Source of the DNA: Enterocloster alcoholdehydrogenati
GTDB taxonomy: Bacteria > Bacillota > Clostridia > Lachnospirales > Lachnospiraceae
Reading direction: 5' to 3'
DNA: 64,000 nucleotides
Assembly: GCF_013282095.1 (NCBI RefSeq)
Contig: NZ_BLTJ01000002.1
Span: forward strand, 1 to 64,000
The notes under the pieces were generated by a model that was not told the DNA's origin, ran no database searches, and saw nothing but the letters and a program-made list of their open reading frames with translations. This document shows positions 42,064 to 51,456 of this stretch, piece by piece (position 1 is the first letter of the stretch; every line of letters starts with the position of its first letter). Made by a program: the position numbers and the translations under genes.

Positions 42064-44169
42064 CTACTTCTCGTTTTCCGGCCGGTCCATCCGATAACCG
42101 CAGGTCTCGTCTGCACAGAGCAGCTTACTGCCCTTTTCCACCATATAAGAGCCGCATTTGGGGCACTTAAGGGTAGACGGTTTCTGCCAGGACATGAAAT
42201 CGCAGTCTGGATTGGCCTCGCAGCCGTAATAAAGACGGCCTTTTTTTGTTTTCTTGCGTACCACCTCTTTGCCGCACCTTGGACAGGGAACGCCGATCTT
42301 TTCCAGATAAGGCTTCGTATTCTTACATTCCGGGAAACCTGGGCAGGCCAGAAACTTCCCGTGGGGGCCATACTTGATCACCATATTCCGCCCGCAGAGT
42401 TCACAGATCTCATCTGTAACCTCATCTTCTATCTTAACCGACTCCAGTTCCTTCTCCGCGATCTTCACAGCCTCATCCAAATCCGGATAGAAATTGCTTA
42501 CCACAGTTTTCCAGGATACCGTACCGTCGGCCACCTTATCAAGAAGGGATTCCATATTGGCGGTAAAGCTTAAATCCACGATGCTTGGGAAGGACTGTTT
42601 CATGATCCTGTTTACTACCTCCCCCAGTTCCGTCACGTAGAGATTTTTGTTCTCCTTTGCCACGTACCTCCTGGCAATAATAGTGGTGATGGTAGGCGCA
42701 TAGGTACTGGGACGGCCGATCCCCTGCTCTTCCAGCGCCTTTACCAGAGAAGCCTCTGTATAATGGGCCGGAGGCTGCGTAAAGTGCTGGCTGGGCTCCA
42801 GCCCCTCAAGGGCAAGGGCGGTTCCCTTTTCCATGGCGCCTAAGGTCTGGCTTTTTTCCTCTTCGTCATCCGCATCCACATATACGGACATAAAGCCGTC
42901 AAAAGATAAACGGGAAGCAGCTGCGGTAAAAAGCTGGTTTCCGCCCCGGATCTTCACAGATGTGGTTTCATATACGGCCGGAGCCATACGGCTGGCTGTA
43001 AAACGCTTCCAGATCAGCTGATAAAGGCGGAACAGATCCCTTGGAAGGGCTTCTTTAACCATGACCGGAGTCAGTGTTACATCCGTCGGGCGAATAGCTT
43101 CGTGGGCGTCCTGAATTTTCCCGTTATTTTTCTTTACCGGATCTCCCGCAGCCATGTAATTCTCGCCGTAATGTTCCTTTACAAAGGCCCTTGCAGCGGC
43201 GTCTGCCTCCTCCGCCACACGGGTCGAATCGGTACGCAGATAGGTGATCAGGCCAATCGTTCCATGCCCCTTAACTTCCACACCTTCGTACAGCTGCTGC
43301 GCCAGCCGCATTGTCTTTTGCGTAGAAAAATTGAGGGCCTTGGAAGCTTCCTGCTGCATGGTGCTGGTGGTAAATGGAATAGGCGCTTTTTTAATGCGCT
43401 CTCCCCTTTTTACTTCATCCACTGCATAGGATACTCCCTCCAGATCCTTCATAATCTGATCCAGTTCCGCCTTGCTGCGGATCACCGTCTTAGTCTTTGC
43501 CTTCTCTTCTTTCTGGCTCACAGCGCCGTAATACCGGGCCGTAAGGTTTTTTTTCATACCGGCCAGTTTAAACGAAGCATCCAGGTTCCAGTATTCCTCC
43601 GGAATAAATGCATTGATCTCATCCTCGCGGTCACAGATCATGCGCAGGGCTACAGACTGCACGCGGCCGGCGCTCAGCCCCCTCTTTACCTTTGCCCACA
43701 AAAGAGGGCTGATGCGGTACCCTACCATACGGTCCAGCATACGGCGGGTCTGCTGGGCATTGACCAGATTCAGATCCAGCGCCCTGGGGGACTTTAGGGA
43801 TGCCTTTACCGCATTCTTTGTGATTTCGTTGAAACTGATGCGGTAAACGTCTTTGTTTTTCAGTTCATCCAGTTTCAGTGCCTTCATCAGGTGCCATGAG
43901 ATAGCTTCCCCCTCACGGTCAGGGTCCGTTGCAAGATAGATCTTATCTGCCTTCTTTACTTCTTTGCGAAGCTTTGCAAGAACATCCCCCTTGCCGCGGA
44001 TTGTGATATATTTCGGCTCATAATCATGCTCAGGATCAAAGCCAAGCTGGCTTTTGGGAAGATCTCTTACATGACCGCCCGAAGCGTCTACCTCGTAGCT
44101 GCTTCCCAGAAACTTTTTTATAGTCTTTACTTTTGCAGGTGACTCCACGATTACCAGATGATTCGCCAT
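42064..44169 (-). CDS. topA: DNA topoisomerase I (type IA)
   Basis: 701 residues. Toprim domain with IVESPAKVKTIKKFLG (residues 6-21) and DPDREGEAISWHL (about 111). The active-site Tyr is in GLITYLRTDSTRV (about 308). Three C-terminal four-cysteine zinc ribbons begin CELCGRN (about 590), CPRCGKE (about 630) and CPKCGSY (about 672). The enzyme relaxes negative supercoils and prevents R-loops. AAGGAG precedes the ATG. It lies 62 nt after dprA in the conserved comM-dprA-topA-codY order. Confidence 0.98.
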   Translation of the reverse strand: MANHLVIVESPAKVKTIKKFLGSSYEVDASGGHVRDLPKSQLGFDPEHDYEPKYITIRGKGDVLAKLRKEVKKADKIYLATDPDREGEAISWHLMKALKLDELKNKDVYRISFNEITKNAVKASLKSPRALDLNLVNAQQTRRMLDRMVGYRISPLLWAKVKRGLSAGRVQSVALRMICDREDEINAFIPEEYWNLDASFKLAGMKKNLTARYYGAVSQKEEKAKTKTVIRSKAELDQIMKDLEGVSYAVDEVKRGERIKKAPIPFTTSTMQQEASKALNFSTQKTMRLAQQLYEGVEVKGHGTIGLITYLRTDSTRVAEEADAAARAFVKEHYGENYMAAGDPVKKNNGKIQDAHEAIRPTDVTLTPVMVKEALPRDLFRLYQLIWKRFTASRMAPAVYETTSVKIRGGNQLFTAAASRLSFDGFMSVYVDADDEEEKSQTLGAMEKGTALALEGLEPSQHFTQPPAHYTEASLVKALEEQGIGRPSTYAPTITTIIARRYVAKENKNLYVTELGEVVNRIMKQSFPSIVDLSFTANMESLLDKVADGTVSWKTVVSNFYPDLDEAVKIAEKELESVKIEDEVTDEICELCGRNMVIKYGPHGKFLACPGFPECKNTKPYLEKIGVPCPRCGKEVVRKKTKKGRLYYGCEANPDCDFMSWQKPSTLKCPKCGSYMVEKGSKLLCADETCGYRMDRPENEK

Positions 44170-44231
44170 GGTGTAAAACTCCTTATTTTATGTTCCAGAT
44201 TATTCCTGTCAGTTTCCCCGCAGATCCCCTG

Positions 44232-45344
44232 TCACAGGATCCCCCTGACATAGTACAGACCCGTTGTCCGTACCGCATAGCCGCCCAGCTCCAGTGTCAG
44301 GAGCGCATCCATAGACTGGCTGACCGAAAGGCCTGCCCGTTTTGCGATCTCCTCCAAATGGAGCGGTTCGGAATCCAAGCAACTATACACCATTTTTTCC
44401 CGCTTTGCAAGTCCCTTCTGATTTTTTTCCCCCAGATTCTCCCTCTTTTCACAGAAAATCCCCATATTTTCAAGTACGCAGGATGGTGAAAGCAGAACAA
44501 ACGCTCCTGACGCAATCAGCTGGTTGCAGCCCTCGCTCAGGGCATCTGTAATCCGTCCGGGAAGCGCATAGATTTCCTTTCCCTGATCCAGTCCCGCCTG
44601 AGCTGTAATCAGGGAACCGCTTTTTTTCCTGGCCTCCATTACAAGAATCACATCAGAAAGTCCGCTGATAATGCGGTTTCTTATAGGAAAATTTTTGGGC
44701 AGCGGCGTGGTTTTCGGCGGATATTCTGAAAGCAGTCCTCCCTGATCGGGAATCCTTGCATAGAGACTGTAGTTTGACCGCGGATAGCACAGATCCACGC
44801 CGCAGCCCAAAACGGCAAAGGTTTTTCCTCCGCCGTCTAAGGCACCCTTATGTCCCGCGCCGTCAATCCCCAGGGCAAGGCCGCTGATAATATCCACTCC
44901 TGCCCGCGCCAGCTCCTTTGCCATATGTTCTGCCGTCAGGCGGCCATAGGCAGAGCAGTCTCTGGCTCCTATGACGGCAGCTGCCGGATGCTTCTCTTGG
45001 GGCAGCATTCCTTTTACATAAAGCCCCATTGGATAGTCATACATATGAAGGAGCCGGTTCGGATATTCCTGGTCCAGCGGAGTAATAAAACGGATCCCCT
45101 GGTCTGCCAGGCGGTAATACGCCTCTTCCATGGAATGAAATTCTTTTTTCCAGGCATCAAACCTATGGCAGCTTTCCTCCCGTTTTAAGATTCCCGCTTT
45201 TTTCAGTTCCATTCCTTCTATATAATATGCGTTTCTAAATCCTCCTGCAAAAGCCCCGATCCTCTGCACCGTCACCGGCCCCAGTCCTTCCAGCCTGCAC
45301 AGCCAGTGCAAAAACAGCTTTTCTAGTTCTTCTCCTGTCCCCAT
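44232..45344 (-). CDS. dprA: DNA-processing protein DprA (Smf)
   Basis: 370 residues. N-terminal SAM-like domain (1-75), then the Rossmann-fold DNA-binding domain (about 80-300) with AVIGARDCSAYGRLTAEHMAKEL, SGLALGIDGAGHKGAL and the VLGCGVDLCYPRSN loop. A C-terminal winged-helix (about 310-370, HLEEIAKRAGLSVSQSMDAL) is also present. DprA loads RecA on incoming ssDNA in transformation and recombination. It overlaps the end of comM by 22 nt, so translation is coupled. Confidence 0.96.
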   Translation of the reverse strand: MGTGEELEKLFLHWLCRLEGLGPVTVQRIGAFAGGFRNAYYIEGMELKKAGILKREESCHRFDAWKKEFHSMEEAYYRLADQGIRFITPLDQEYPNRLLHMYDYPMGLYVKGMLPQEKHPAAAVIGARDCSAYGRLTAEHMAKELARAGVDIISGLALGIDGAGHKGALDGGGKTFAVLGCGVDLCYPRSNYSLYARIPDQGGLLSEYPPKTTPLPKNFPIRNRIISGLSDVILVMEARKKSGSLITAQAGLDQGKEIYALPGRITDALSEGCNQLIASGAFVLLSPSCVLENMGIFCEKRENLGEKNQKGLAKREKMVYSCLDSEPLHLEEIAKRAGLSVSQSMDALLTLELGGYAVRTTGLYYVRGIL

Positions 45345-46909
45345 AATCGTTCCTCCAGTATACGGTATCCAAATGCTTCTGCCAGATGCCCCCTCTTAAT
45401 CTGTGGTTCTTCCTCCAGATCTGCAATCGTTCTGGCTGTTTTCAGGGCCTTATGGTAGCTTCTGGCGCTTAAGCCTCTTGCCTCATAAACTTTTTGCGCA
45501 AAATCCCGTTCCTTTTCTCCCAGCCTGCAGTACCGGTTTAATTCCCCTGAGCCCATATGGCTGTTAAACCGGATATCTGTGCCTTCAAACCGTTTTTTCT
45601 GGATTTTTACAGCCCGTTCCACACGGTTTCGGATCACAGCCGAAGACTCATTTTTCAAATTTCTTCCCTCCAGCTCATGAAATGAAACCGGCGCTGCCTC
45701 CACACAGATATCAAATCGTTCCAGTATAGGGCGGGAAAGCCGTCTTAGATATCCCCGTATCTGCGTTTCTGTGCATCTGCATCGGTTCCTGTCTGGAAAA
45801 AAGCCGCAGGGGCAGGGATTCATCGCCCCTACAATAAGAAAATCTGCGGGAAACTCACAGCTGTATTCCGCTCGGCTTACAACGACCCTGCGGTTTTCTA
45901 AAGGCTGGCGCAAAGCCTCAATGGCTCCCCTGCTGAAATGGGGCAGTTCATCTAAAAAAAGAACGCCTCCGGAAGCCAGAGAAAGTTCCCCCGGCTTTGG
46001 AAACCGCCCTCCTCCTGTAAGCCCCTGAGGAGAGATGGTATGATGAGGGCTGCGGAAAGGCCGCTTAGAAAGCACGGGATGGCTGTAAGGAAGCTGACCG
46101 CAGACGCTGTATACCTTGGAAATCTCAATATTTTCCTGCCAGGTAAGCCCTGGAAGTATCGAGGGAATCCGCGCTGCCACCATGGATTTTCCTGTTCCCG
46201 CGCTTCCGCACATTAAAAGGCCGTGCATCCCGGCAGCCGCAACCTCAGCTGCCCTGCGCAGAACGCCCTGACCATTTATTTCTTTAAAATCCACATCATA
46301 CGCCTTATCCGGCACCAGCATATTTTCACGAAATTGTGTCAACACTTTTTTTGATGCTTCGTTCTCTGTCCATCCTGTTTCGCCAAATACTCCCACTTTT
46401 CTCCCGTTTAAGAGCTCTGCCATCTGGGCCAGGGAACGGACGCCTATGACTTCTATTCCCTCTGCCAGTATTCCTTCTGTCCGATTTTCCTCCGGCAGGA
46501 AACATCTTTTTAACCCGCGGTCTCTGGCGGCGGCTGTTTGAACCAGAATACCCGTTACCGGCTTTACGGTTCCATCCAGTCCCAGTTCCCCTATAATCAT
46601 GCTGTCCTCTAGCTGTCGGATATCCAGAACCCCAAAGGCCCCCAGTACAGCGACTGCAATGGGAAGATCAAAGGCCGTTCCCCCTTTCTTTACACCGGCC
46701 GGTGACAGATTGACTGTAATTTTTTTTGCCGGAAGCTGAAAGCCTGAATTTTTCAGCGCTGTCCGCACCCGTTCCTGTGCCTCTCTCACCTCGGATGCCA
46801 GCTGGCCAGAGATGGAGAAGGCAGGCAAACCGTTCGATACATCTGCCTCCACGGACACAAAAAAGCCTTCTATTCCCCTGATACCGCCGCTGTTGATTTT
46901 CGTAAACAT
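45323..46909 (-). CDS. comM: YifB/ComM-family Mg-chelatase-like AAA+ ATPase
   Basis: 528 residues. N-terminal LonC-like domain (about 1-175; KKITVNLSPAGVKKGGTAFDLPIAVAVLG), AAA+ core with Walker A CGSAGTGKSMVAARI (about 208-222), Walker B GGVLFLDELPHF (about 305) and a cysteine-rich CPCGFFPDRNRCRCT insert (about 343). The C-terminal Mg-chelatase region has LSARSYHKALKTARTIADLE. ComM acts as a hexameric helicase promoting branch migration in natural transformation. ATG 46909 follows AAGGAGGGG; the frame opens at 46936. First gene of the comM-dprA-topA set. Confidence 0.95.
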   Translation of the reverse strand: MFTKINSGGIRGIEGFFVSVEADVSNGLPAFSISGQLASEVREAQERVRTALKNSGFQLPAKKITVNLSPAGVKKGGTAFDLPIAVAVLGAFGVLDIRQLEDSMIIGELGLDGTVKPVTGILVQTAAARDRGLKRCFLPEENRTEGILAEGIEVIGVRSLAQMAELLNGRKVGVFGETGWTENEASKKVLTQFRENMLVPDKAYDVDFKEINGQGVLRRAAEVAAAGMHGLLMCGSAGTGKSMVAARIPSILPGLTWQENIEISKVYSVCGQLPYSHPVLSKRPFRSPHHTISPQGLTGGGRFPKPGELSLASGGVLFLDELPHFSRGAIEALRQPLENRRVVVSRAEYSCEFPADFLIVGAMNPCPCGFFPDRNRCRCTETQIRGYLRRLSRPILERFDICVEAAPVSFHELEGRNLKNESSAVIRNRVERAVKIQKKRFEGTDIRFNSHMGSGELNRYCRLGEKERDFAQKVYEARGLSARSYHKALKTARTIADLEEEPQIKRGHLAEAFGYRILEERLWGQEKN

Positions 46910-46945
46910 AGAATTCCCCTCCTTTTTAAGCAGCATACTCCCTTG

Positions 46946-46974
46946 ATTCTAAGCTTTGGCTTATACCGTTTCAA
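46946..46974 (-). promoter_or_regulatory. comM promoter
   Basis: Minus strand: -35 TTGAAA (46969-46974), 17-bp spacer, -10 TAGAAT (46946-46951). Confidence 0.7.
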
Positions 46975-47337
46975 GCATACTCTGCTGTTAAAAAGCGCAC
47001 CTCCCATATGAATGTGTATGTTCCATATACGATGCATGAGAAATACAAAAACACTTCTGATATCGGGATATCACACATTGGAATCCGTCCTCTAAACGGC
47101 GCAGAAAAAGCAGAAAATACAGATCAGCCATGCAGATAAGCGTTCATTTCACGAAAAGATATAAGGCCTATGCCAAAGAATAAAACAGATATCTCTACTA
47201 TAAAGGAGAACCGCCAAAATAGCAAGGAATTTCTGCAGCGTCCTGTTCTGTTCATTTCCTGTGTATTGGGGTAAAAACGGGTCATATATCATCTTAAAGA
47301 CCTGGAAACTGATTGCTGCGGGGCTTTGTGAGCACAG
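46975..47337. other. Intergenic region without a recognised gene
   Basis: No ORF here has an SD or a family match. The region holds small inverted repeats such as GATATCGGGATATC near 47058 but no known RNA. It separates galE from comM on the same strand. Confidence 0.5.
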
Positions 47338-47396
47338 CAAAAAACGCCGGTTTCCACTGCCTGGCTTCAAAAGACAGGCAGCCGGTTCCGGCGTTT
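47338..47396 (-). terminator. galE terminator
   Basis: Two-tier hairpin: AAACGCCGG (47342-47350) with CCGGCGTTT (47388-47396), inner TGCCTG/CAGGCA. On the minus strand it runs into TTTTTT. Confidence 0.85.
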
Positions 47397-47413
47397 CACA
47401 GCAGGTTATTCAA

Positions 47414-48430
47414 TTATTCCCTATATCCGTCAGGGTTCATAGACTGCCATTTCCAGGAATCGGCGCACATCTCCTCAATTCCCTTCTCTGCTGCCCAGCC
47501 CAGCTCTTCCTTTGCCTTTGTACAGTCAGAATAGCAGGTGGCAATGTCTCCGGCCCGACGGGGCTGAATCTCGTATTTTAAGGTTTTGCCGCAGGCCTTC
47601 TCGTAAGCATGGAGCACATCCAAAACGCTGTATCCCACCCCTGTACCCAGGTTGTAGATGCTGACGCCTTCTTTCGCCTCCAGCTTCTTCATGGCCTTTA
47701 CATGGCCCTTTGCAAGGTCTACTACATGGATGTAGTCTCTGACCCCAGTGCCGTCAGGCGTATTGTAATCATCTCCGAATACATTCAGATGATCCAGTTT
47801 TCCGATGGCTACCTGTGCGATATAAGGCACCAGATTATTGGGGATTCCCTTGGGATCTTCACCGATCCTTCCGCTCTCATGTGCTCCAATGGGATTAAAA
47901 TAGCGCAGCAGCATTACGTTCCACTCCGGATCCGCCGTGTGAAGATCCGTTAAGATCTGCTCTAACATTCCCTTGGTTCGGCCATAAGGATTGGTGATCT
48001 CCCCCTTTGGGCACTGCTCTGTAATGGGGATCTGTGCCGGATCACCGTATACTGTAGCAGAGGAGCTGAATACAATATTCTTTACGCCGTGATTTCTCAT
48101 CTCGTCGCAAAGGATCAGCGTTCCTGTGATATTGTTATGGTAATACTCCAGAGGCTTTACCACCGATTCTCCTACCGCTTTTAAGCCGGCAAAATGGATC
48201 ACTGCATCGATGGACTCGTTATCGAAAATCTGTTTTACCGCCTCCCGGTCAAGCAGATCTGCCTTATAAAATTTCAATTTCTTTCCTGTAATCTCTTCCA
48301 CCCGCTCTACCGCTTTCTCACTGGAATTGTACAGATTGTCCACTACTACTACCTGGTAGCCTGAATTTAACAGTTCCACGCAGGTATGGCTTCCGATGTA
48401 TCCGGCGCCTCCCGTTACTAAAACAGCCAT
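47414..48430 (-). CDS. galE: UDP-glucose 4-epimerase
   Basis: 338-residue SDR-family epimerase interconverting UDP-glucose and UDP-galactose with bound NAD. NAD motif [17 protein letters not shown] (residues 5-21), the [10 protein letters not shown] strand (about 122), catalytic Tyr/Lys in [11 protein letters not shown] (about 147), and the late [11 protein letters not shown] substrate loop (about 290). Supplies galactose units for surface polymers and Leloir metabolism. AGGAGG precedes the ATG. Monocistronic, between its own promoter and terminator. Confidence 0.97.
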   Translation of the reverse strand: MAVLVTGGAGYIGSHTCVELLNSGYQVVVVDNLYNSSEKAVERVEEITGKKLKFYKADLLDREAVKQIFDNESIDAVIHFAGLKAVGESVVKPLEYYHNNITGTLILCDEMRNHGVKNIVFSSSATVYGDPAQIPITEQCPKGEITNPYGRTKGMLEQILTDLHTADPEWNVMLLRYFNPIGAHESGRIGEDPKGIPNNLVPYIAQVAIGKLDHLNVFGDDYNTPDGTGVRDYIHVVDLAKGHVKAMKKLEAKEGVSIYNLGTGVGYSVLDVLHAYEKACGKTLKYEIQPRRAGDIATCYSDCTKAKEELGWAAEKGIEEMCADSWKWQSMNPDGYRE

Positions 48431-48628
48431 GTCATTTCCTCCTATCCTGCCTCCGTTTAAAAGGACGCCCCTTTACGGACAGCACGTTTGCAGATACGGC
48501 GGAATCCTAAGCTGCGCGCTCCCGATCCCGCTCTCCTACGGCGTATCTTCGCATCCTTCCTGCCCTTTGGTCTTGGTAGGATTCCTCAGACTCCAAAATA
48601 CAGGGAAGATTCCGAATATACTTTACTT

Positions 48629-48657
48629 AGTATAAACGGAAAATCTTCCCATGGCAA
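48629..48657 (-). promoter_or_regulatory. galE promoter embedded in an inverted repeat
   Basis: Minus strand: -35 TTGCCA (48652-48657), 17-bp spacer, -10 TATACT (48629-48634). The spacer is half of an inverted repeat (GGGAAGATTCCG 48603-48614 with CGGAAAATCTTCCC 48637-48650) that also contains TATACT/AGTATA. It may be an operator, or the terminator of upstream sigK. Confidence 0.7.
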
Positions 48658-48721
48658 TGCATAATTCTTTCATTTATTTACACTTTTTTGCTGTATTCTT
48701 TGTATTTTCAGCAAACAGACT

Positions 48722-49348
48722 TTAAAATCGTTCAAATTCCGCCCGCAGTTTCCCCAGCGCCCGCTTCTCAATCCGACTTACATAAGATCTGGAAATCCCC
48801 ATCCCGGCCGCGATTTCCCTCTGCGTATGCTCTTTCCCCCGAAAAAGTCCGTAACGCAGAGAAATAACCTGCTGTTCCGGCTCTGTCAGACAGCGCTTAA
48901 AGGCATGGTACAGTTCTTTTACATCCTGGTCAAAAATCAGGCCGTCAATCGTTTCCGGATTTTCCATCTCAATCACATCCATCAGGCTTACCGTTTCCCC
49001 GTCCTTGTCTACCCCGATGGGTTCAAAAAGAGACACTTCTCTTGCGTATTTTTTTCCTGCCCGCAGAAGCATCAGAATCTCGTTCTCTACACATCGGGCT
49101 GCATACGTGGCAAGGCGCGAGCCCTTGTCTGCATTAAATGTATTCACCGCTTTAATAAGGCCAATGGTCCCCACTGACAGAAGATCCTCTGTTTCGTAAT
49201 CAGGGCACTGATATTTTTTCACCACGTGGGCTACCAGACGCATATTATGCTCTATAAGCATATTCCTGGCAGACTGGTCGCCCCCTTTGCAGCGCTCCAG
49301 ACACTCCTTTTCTTCCATCTGGGATAATGGTTTTGGAAAAGTTTTCAA
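48722..49348 (-). CDS. sigK: RNA polymerase sporulation sigma factor SigK type
   Basis: 208-residue sigma-70 family factor. Region 2 starts at ARNMLIEHNMRLVAHVVKKY (about residues 27-46) with DLLSVGTIGLIKAVNTF (about 55) and LATYAARCVENEILMLLR. Region 4 ends with TQREIAAGMGISRSYVSRIEKRALGKL split around the recognition helix (about 175-200). The overall pattern fits SigK of the late mother cell. It begins close to where mature SigK begins in Bacillus, so a pro-sequence is lacking; an in-frame TAA upstream rules out extension. The start is TTG at 49348, with an AGGGTGG SD that lies inside a hairpin. Confidence 0.88.
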   Translation of the reverse strand: MKTFPKPLSQMEEKECLERCKGGDQSARNMLIEHNMRLVAHVVKKYQCPDYETEDLLSVGTIGLIKAVNTFNADKGSRLATYAARCVENEILMLLRAGKKYAREVSLFEPIGVDKDGETVSLMDVIEMENPETIDGLIFDQDVKELYHAFKRCLTEPEQQVISLRYGLFRGKEHTQREIAAGMGISRSYVSRIEKRALGKLRAEFERF

Positions 49349-49353
49349 AGAAA

Positions 49354-49394
49354 GCCACCCTGCATATTCTTACTTCATCATATGCAGAGGCGGC
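49354..49394 (-). terminator. Hairpin over the sigK ribosome-binding site, terminator-like
   Basis: Minus strand: 14-bp stem (49380-49394 with 49354-49367, one bulge, one G-T) followed by TTTCTTT. It lies just past the LTA-synthase-family gene (stop 49411) and contains the sigK SD in its 3' arm, so it may both end the upstream transcript and mask sigK translation. Confidence 0.65.
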
Positions 49395-49410
49395 TTGCCA
49401 GGTGTTCGTA

Positions 49411-51279
49411 CTATTTTTCTTTCAGCGTAAAGACAGGCTCATATTTTTTCCGGTCCAGGCTGTGATTATAAACAAGAGCCTCATAGTCCAGGAGCATTTC
49501 CCGGAAGGGGAAATCCTGAGACTCCGCCTGCGGCCAGGAGTAATAGCCTCCCGCTCTGTCATACAGCCCCAGAAAATGAAGCACCGGAAACTGCTCTGAC
49601 AGTGCAAGCAGAAAACGATTGTATGGCGTAAGTTCCAGATTTGCAAGCTTTAATACATAGGAGGACAGATAAACGGCTCCCAGTTTCCCCATATCGGCAG
49701 AAGGCTGATCATAATTGGTCCAGATAATAAAGGGTGTCTCATACCACATAAGACGGTCTGCGGCCGGCACCTGATCGCTGGGAACTCCGGCGATCTCGTC
49801 GAAAAATTCATCCTCCACGCTGGGCTGATGGTCTCCAAACATGACGATCATGGTGGGCTGATCACACTGGCTGAAATAGCGCACCAGATATTCAAACGCC
49901 TCGTCCGAACGCTTTACCAGAGAAAGATACTGATCTGTCTTTGGGTATTTTCCCGCCATGTCCCCTGTCAGCTCTATTTCCTGAGTGAAATTATCATAAG
50001 AGCCCTCATAGCCTCCATGATTCTGCATGGTCACGTTAAATAAGAACAGCTTGTCCTCAGGAGACTCTTTCTCCTCTACCACCTGAATCAGCTTTTCAAA
50101 ATCTGCCTGATCGCTTACATAATTGCGGATCTCCTGTGCGCCTTTATAGTAATCTCCGTCCAGAAATTTATCAAATCCCATGTTCTGGTAGCAGACGTTG
50201 CGGTTCCAGTTTTCTCCCGGATAGGGATGCATGGCTACGGTTCGGTATCCCTGCGCCTTTACAGTGCTGACCATGGAATAAGCTTTCGGTTTTACATTAA
50301 ACTGATATGCAATGGAGTTGGCAGGAAGCAGAGCCATGGAATCTCCGGTAAGAAATTCAAACTCCGAATTGCTGGTCATGGAACCGAAAACAGGCATACA
50401 CAGCTGTCCTTTTACCGTATTTTCGCTCAGGCGGCTGATGAAAGGAAAATATTCCTGATTAGTGGTAAAACTGCCGTCTGCCCGGAGGTCGGAAAGGCTC
50501 TCATTCATAATGCAGATCAGGTTGACGGGGCGGATAGCTCCTGCTTTGGACTGGTTCGCCGTCTCATTACCCGATGATGCCTCTTCATCCTCGGTTTCCT
50601 GCATTCGATTGTAAATTTTTTCCAGTCTTTGACGGCTGTACCCCGTGGGAGGCTTTTTCACGATATACTGAGCAGAGACAGCGGTAGAGAGCACATAGCC
50701 AAATTCCTCATACGTTTCATTTACCGCCCACATATTGATCCCCAGCTGCTTTCCCGGAATGATAACAGAAAAAAACAAAAGGCAGTAGAGTCCGGCTCCG
50801 GTCAGACATCCTCCGGCGCCAAGAAGCCGTTTTTTCCTGCCCTTAAGGCGCACGGGAACAAACCACACAATCAGATTCGCTGCGAATATGCAAAGGGAAG
50901 CCCGGATCATTTCTCCGGATACATGAAATGCATAGTTGCCGGATACAGTCATGGCCGTCCGAAGAGCCAGCACATCCCAGAGCATAATGGGCCGGTCTCT
51001 GAAAGATACCACAAAGGCCTCTGCCAGAGACAGCGCCAGAAAAATAAGGGACGATAAGGGAACCGCAATCCGTGTGGAGCCCAGAAGGCCGAACAAAATC
51101 AGATACAGCCCATAGAACCACCCTATGTTCAGGATAGCCCAGCGAAAGGGAATCTGCCAGAGATTCCCCGTCACATATTCAAAGAGAATATATGAAAGTA
51201 CCGGCATTAGAAACAGGCACAGACCGCCTGCTGCCTTTGCTGTTTTTAAGCATATTTGTCTTATTTTTTCTTTTGTCAC
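49411..51279 (-). CDS. LTA synthase family sulfatase-fold membrane protein
   Basis: 622 residues. Five TM segments in the first ~190 residues, then an extracellular alkaline-phosphatase/sulfatase-fold domain. Catalytic signatures: metal-binding Glu in IMNESLSD (about 258), the nucleophile Thr in FGSMTSNSEFEFLTG (about 300-314), a Trp/His segment HPYPGENWNRN (about 350) and FGDHQPSVED (about 490). The family transfers glycerol-phosphate or related groups onto glycolipids or glycans at the cell surface. It may be a lipoteichoic-acid or phosphoglycerol transferase; the exact polymer is unknown. It has its own promoter. Confidence 0.93.
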   Translation of the reverse strand: MTKEKIRQICLKTAKAAGGLCLFLMPVLSYILFEYVTGNLWQIPFRWAILNIGWFYGLYLILFGLLGSTRIAVPLSSLIFLALSLAEAFVVSFRDRPIMLWDVLALRTAMTVSGNYAFHVSGEMIRASLCIFAANLIVWFVPVRLKGRKKRLLGAGGCLTGAGLYCLLFFSVIIPGKQLGINMWAVNETYEEFGYVLSTAVSAQYIVKKPPTGYSRQRLEKIYNRMQETEDEEASSGNETANQSKAGAIRPVNLICIMNESLSDLRADGSFTTNQEYFPFISRLSENTVKGQLCMPVFGSMTSNSEFEFLTGDSMALLPANSIAYQFNVKPKAYSMVSTVKAQGYRTVAMHPYPGENWNRNVCYQNMGFDKFLDGDYYKGAQEIRNYVSDQADFEKLIQVVEEKESPEDKLFLFNVTMQNHGGYEGSYDNFTQEIELTGDMAGKYPKTDQYLSLVKRSDEAFEYLVRYFSQCDQPTMIVMFGDHQPSVEDEFFDEIAGVPSDQVPAADRLMWYETPFIIWTNYDQPSADMGKLGAVYLSSYVLKLANLELTPYNRFLLALSEQFPVLHFLGLYDRAGGYYSWPQAESQDFPFREMLLDYEALVYNHSLDRKKYEPVFTLKEK

Positions 51280-51331
51280 GTTTTATGTCCTTAGATTTGA
51301 AGTGTAATTTTAAGCTTTTGCGCAAAGTGTG

Positions 51332-51360
51332 ATTTTAGCATAAACTTTCTTACCTTTCAA
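51332..51360 (-). promoter_or_regulatory. Promoter of the LTA-synthase-family gene
   Basis: Minus strand: -35 TTGAAA (51355-51360), 17-bp spacer ending TGC, -10 TAAAAT (51332-51337). Confidence 0.75.
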
Positions 51361-51375
51361 GTTAAAAAAAGAAAA

Positions 51376-51399
51376 CGGGGCAAAACCATATTTGCCCCG
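51376..51399 (-). terminator. Terminator of the purO-purH operon
   Basis: 9-bp perfect stem CGGGGCAAA with TTTGCCCCG, followed on the minus strand by TTTTCTTTTTTT. Confidence 0.92.
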
Positions 51400-51456
51400 C
51401 TCATAGATCATTCTGGAATCTGTTTCGTTATTTCTATTGGTTTTAAATAATACATC

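Noticed and set aside
47149-47370. 73-codon minus-strand ORF downstream of comM promoter region
   Set aside because: It has no SD or family match, and it overlaps the galE terminator.
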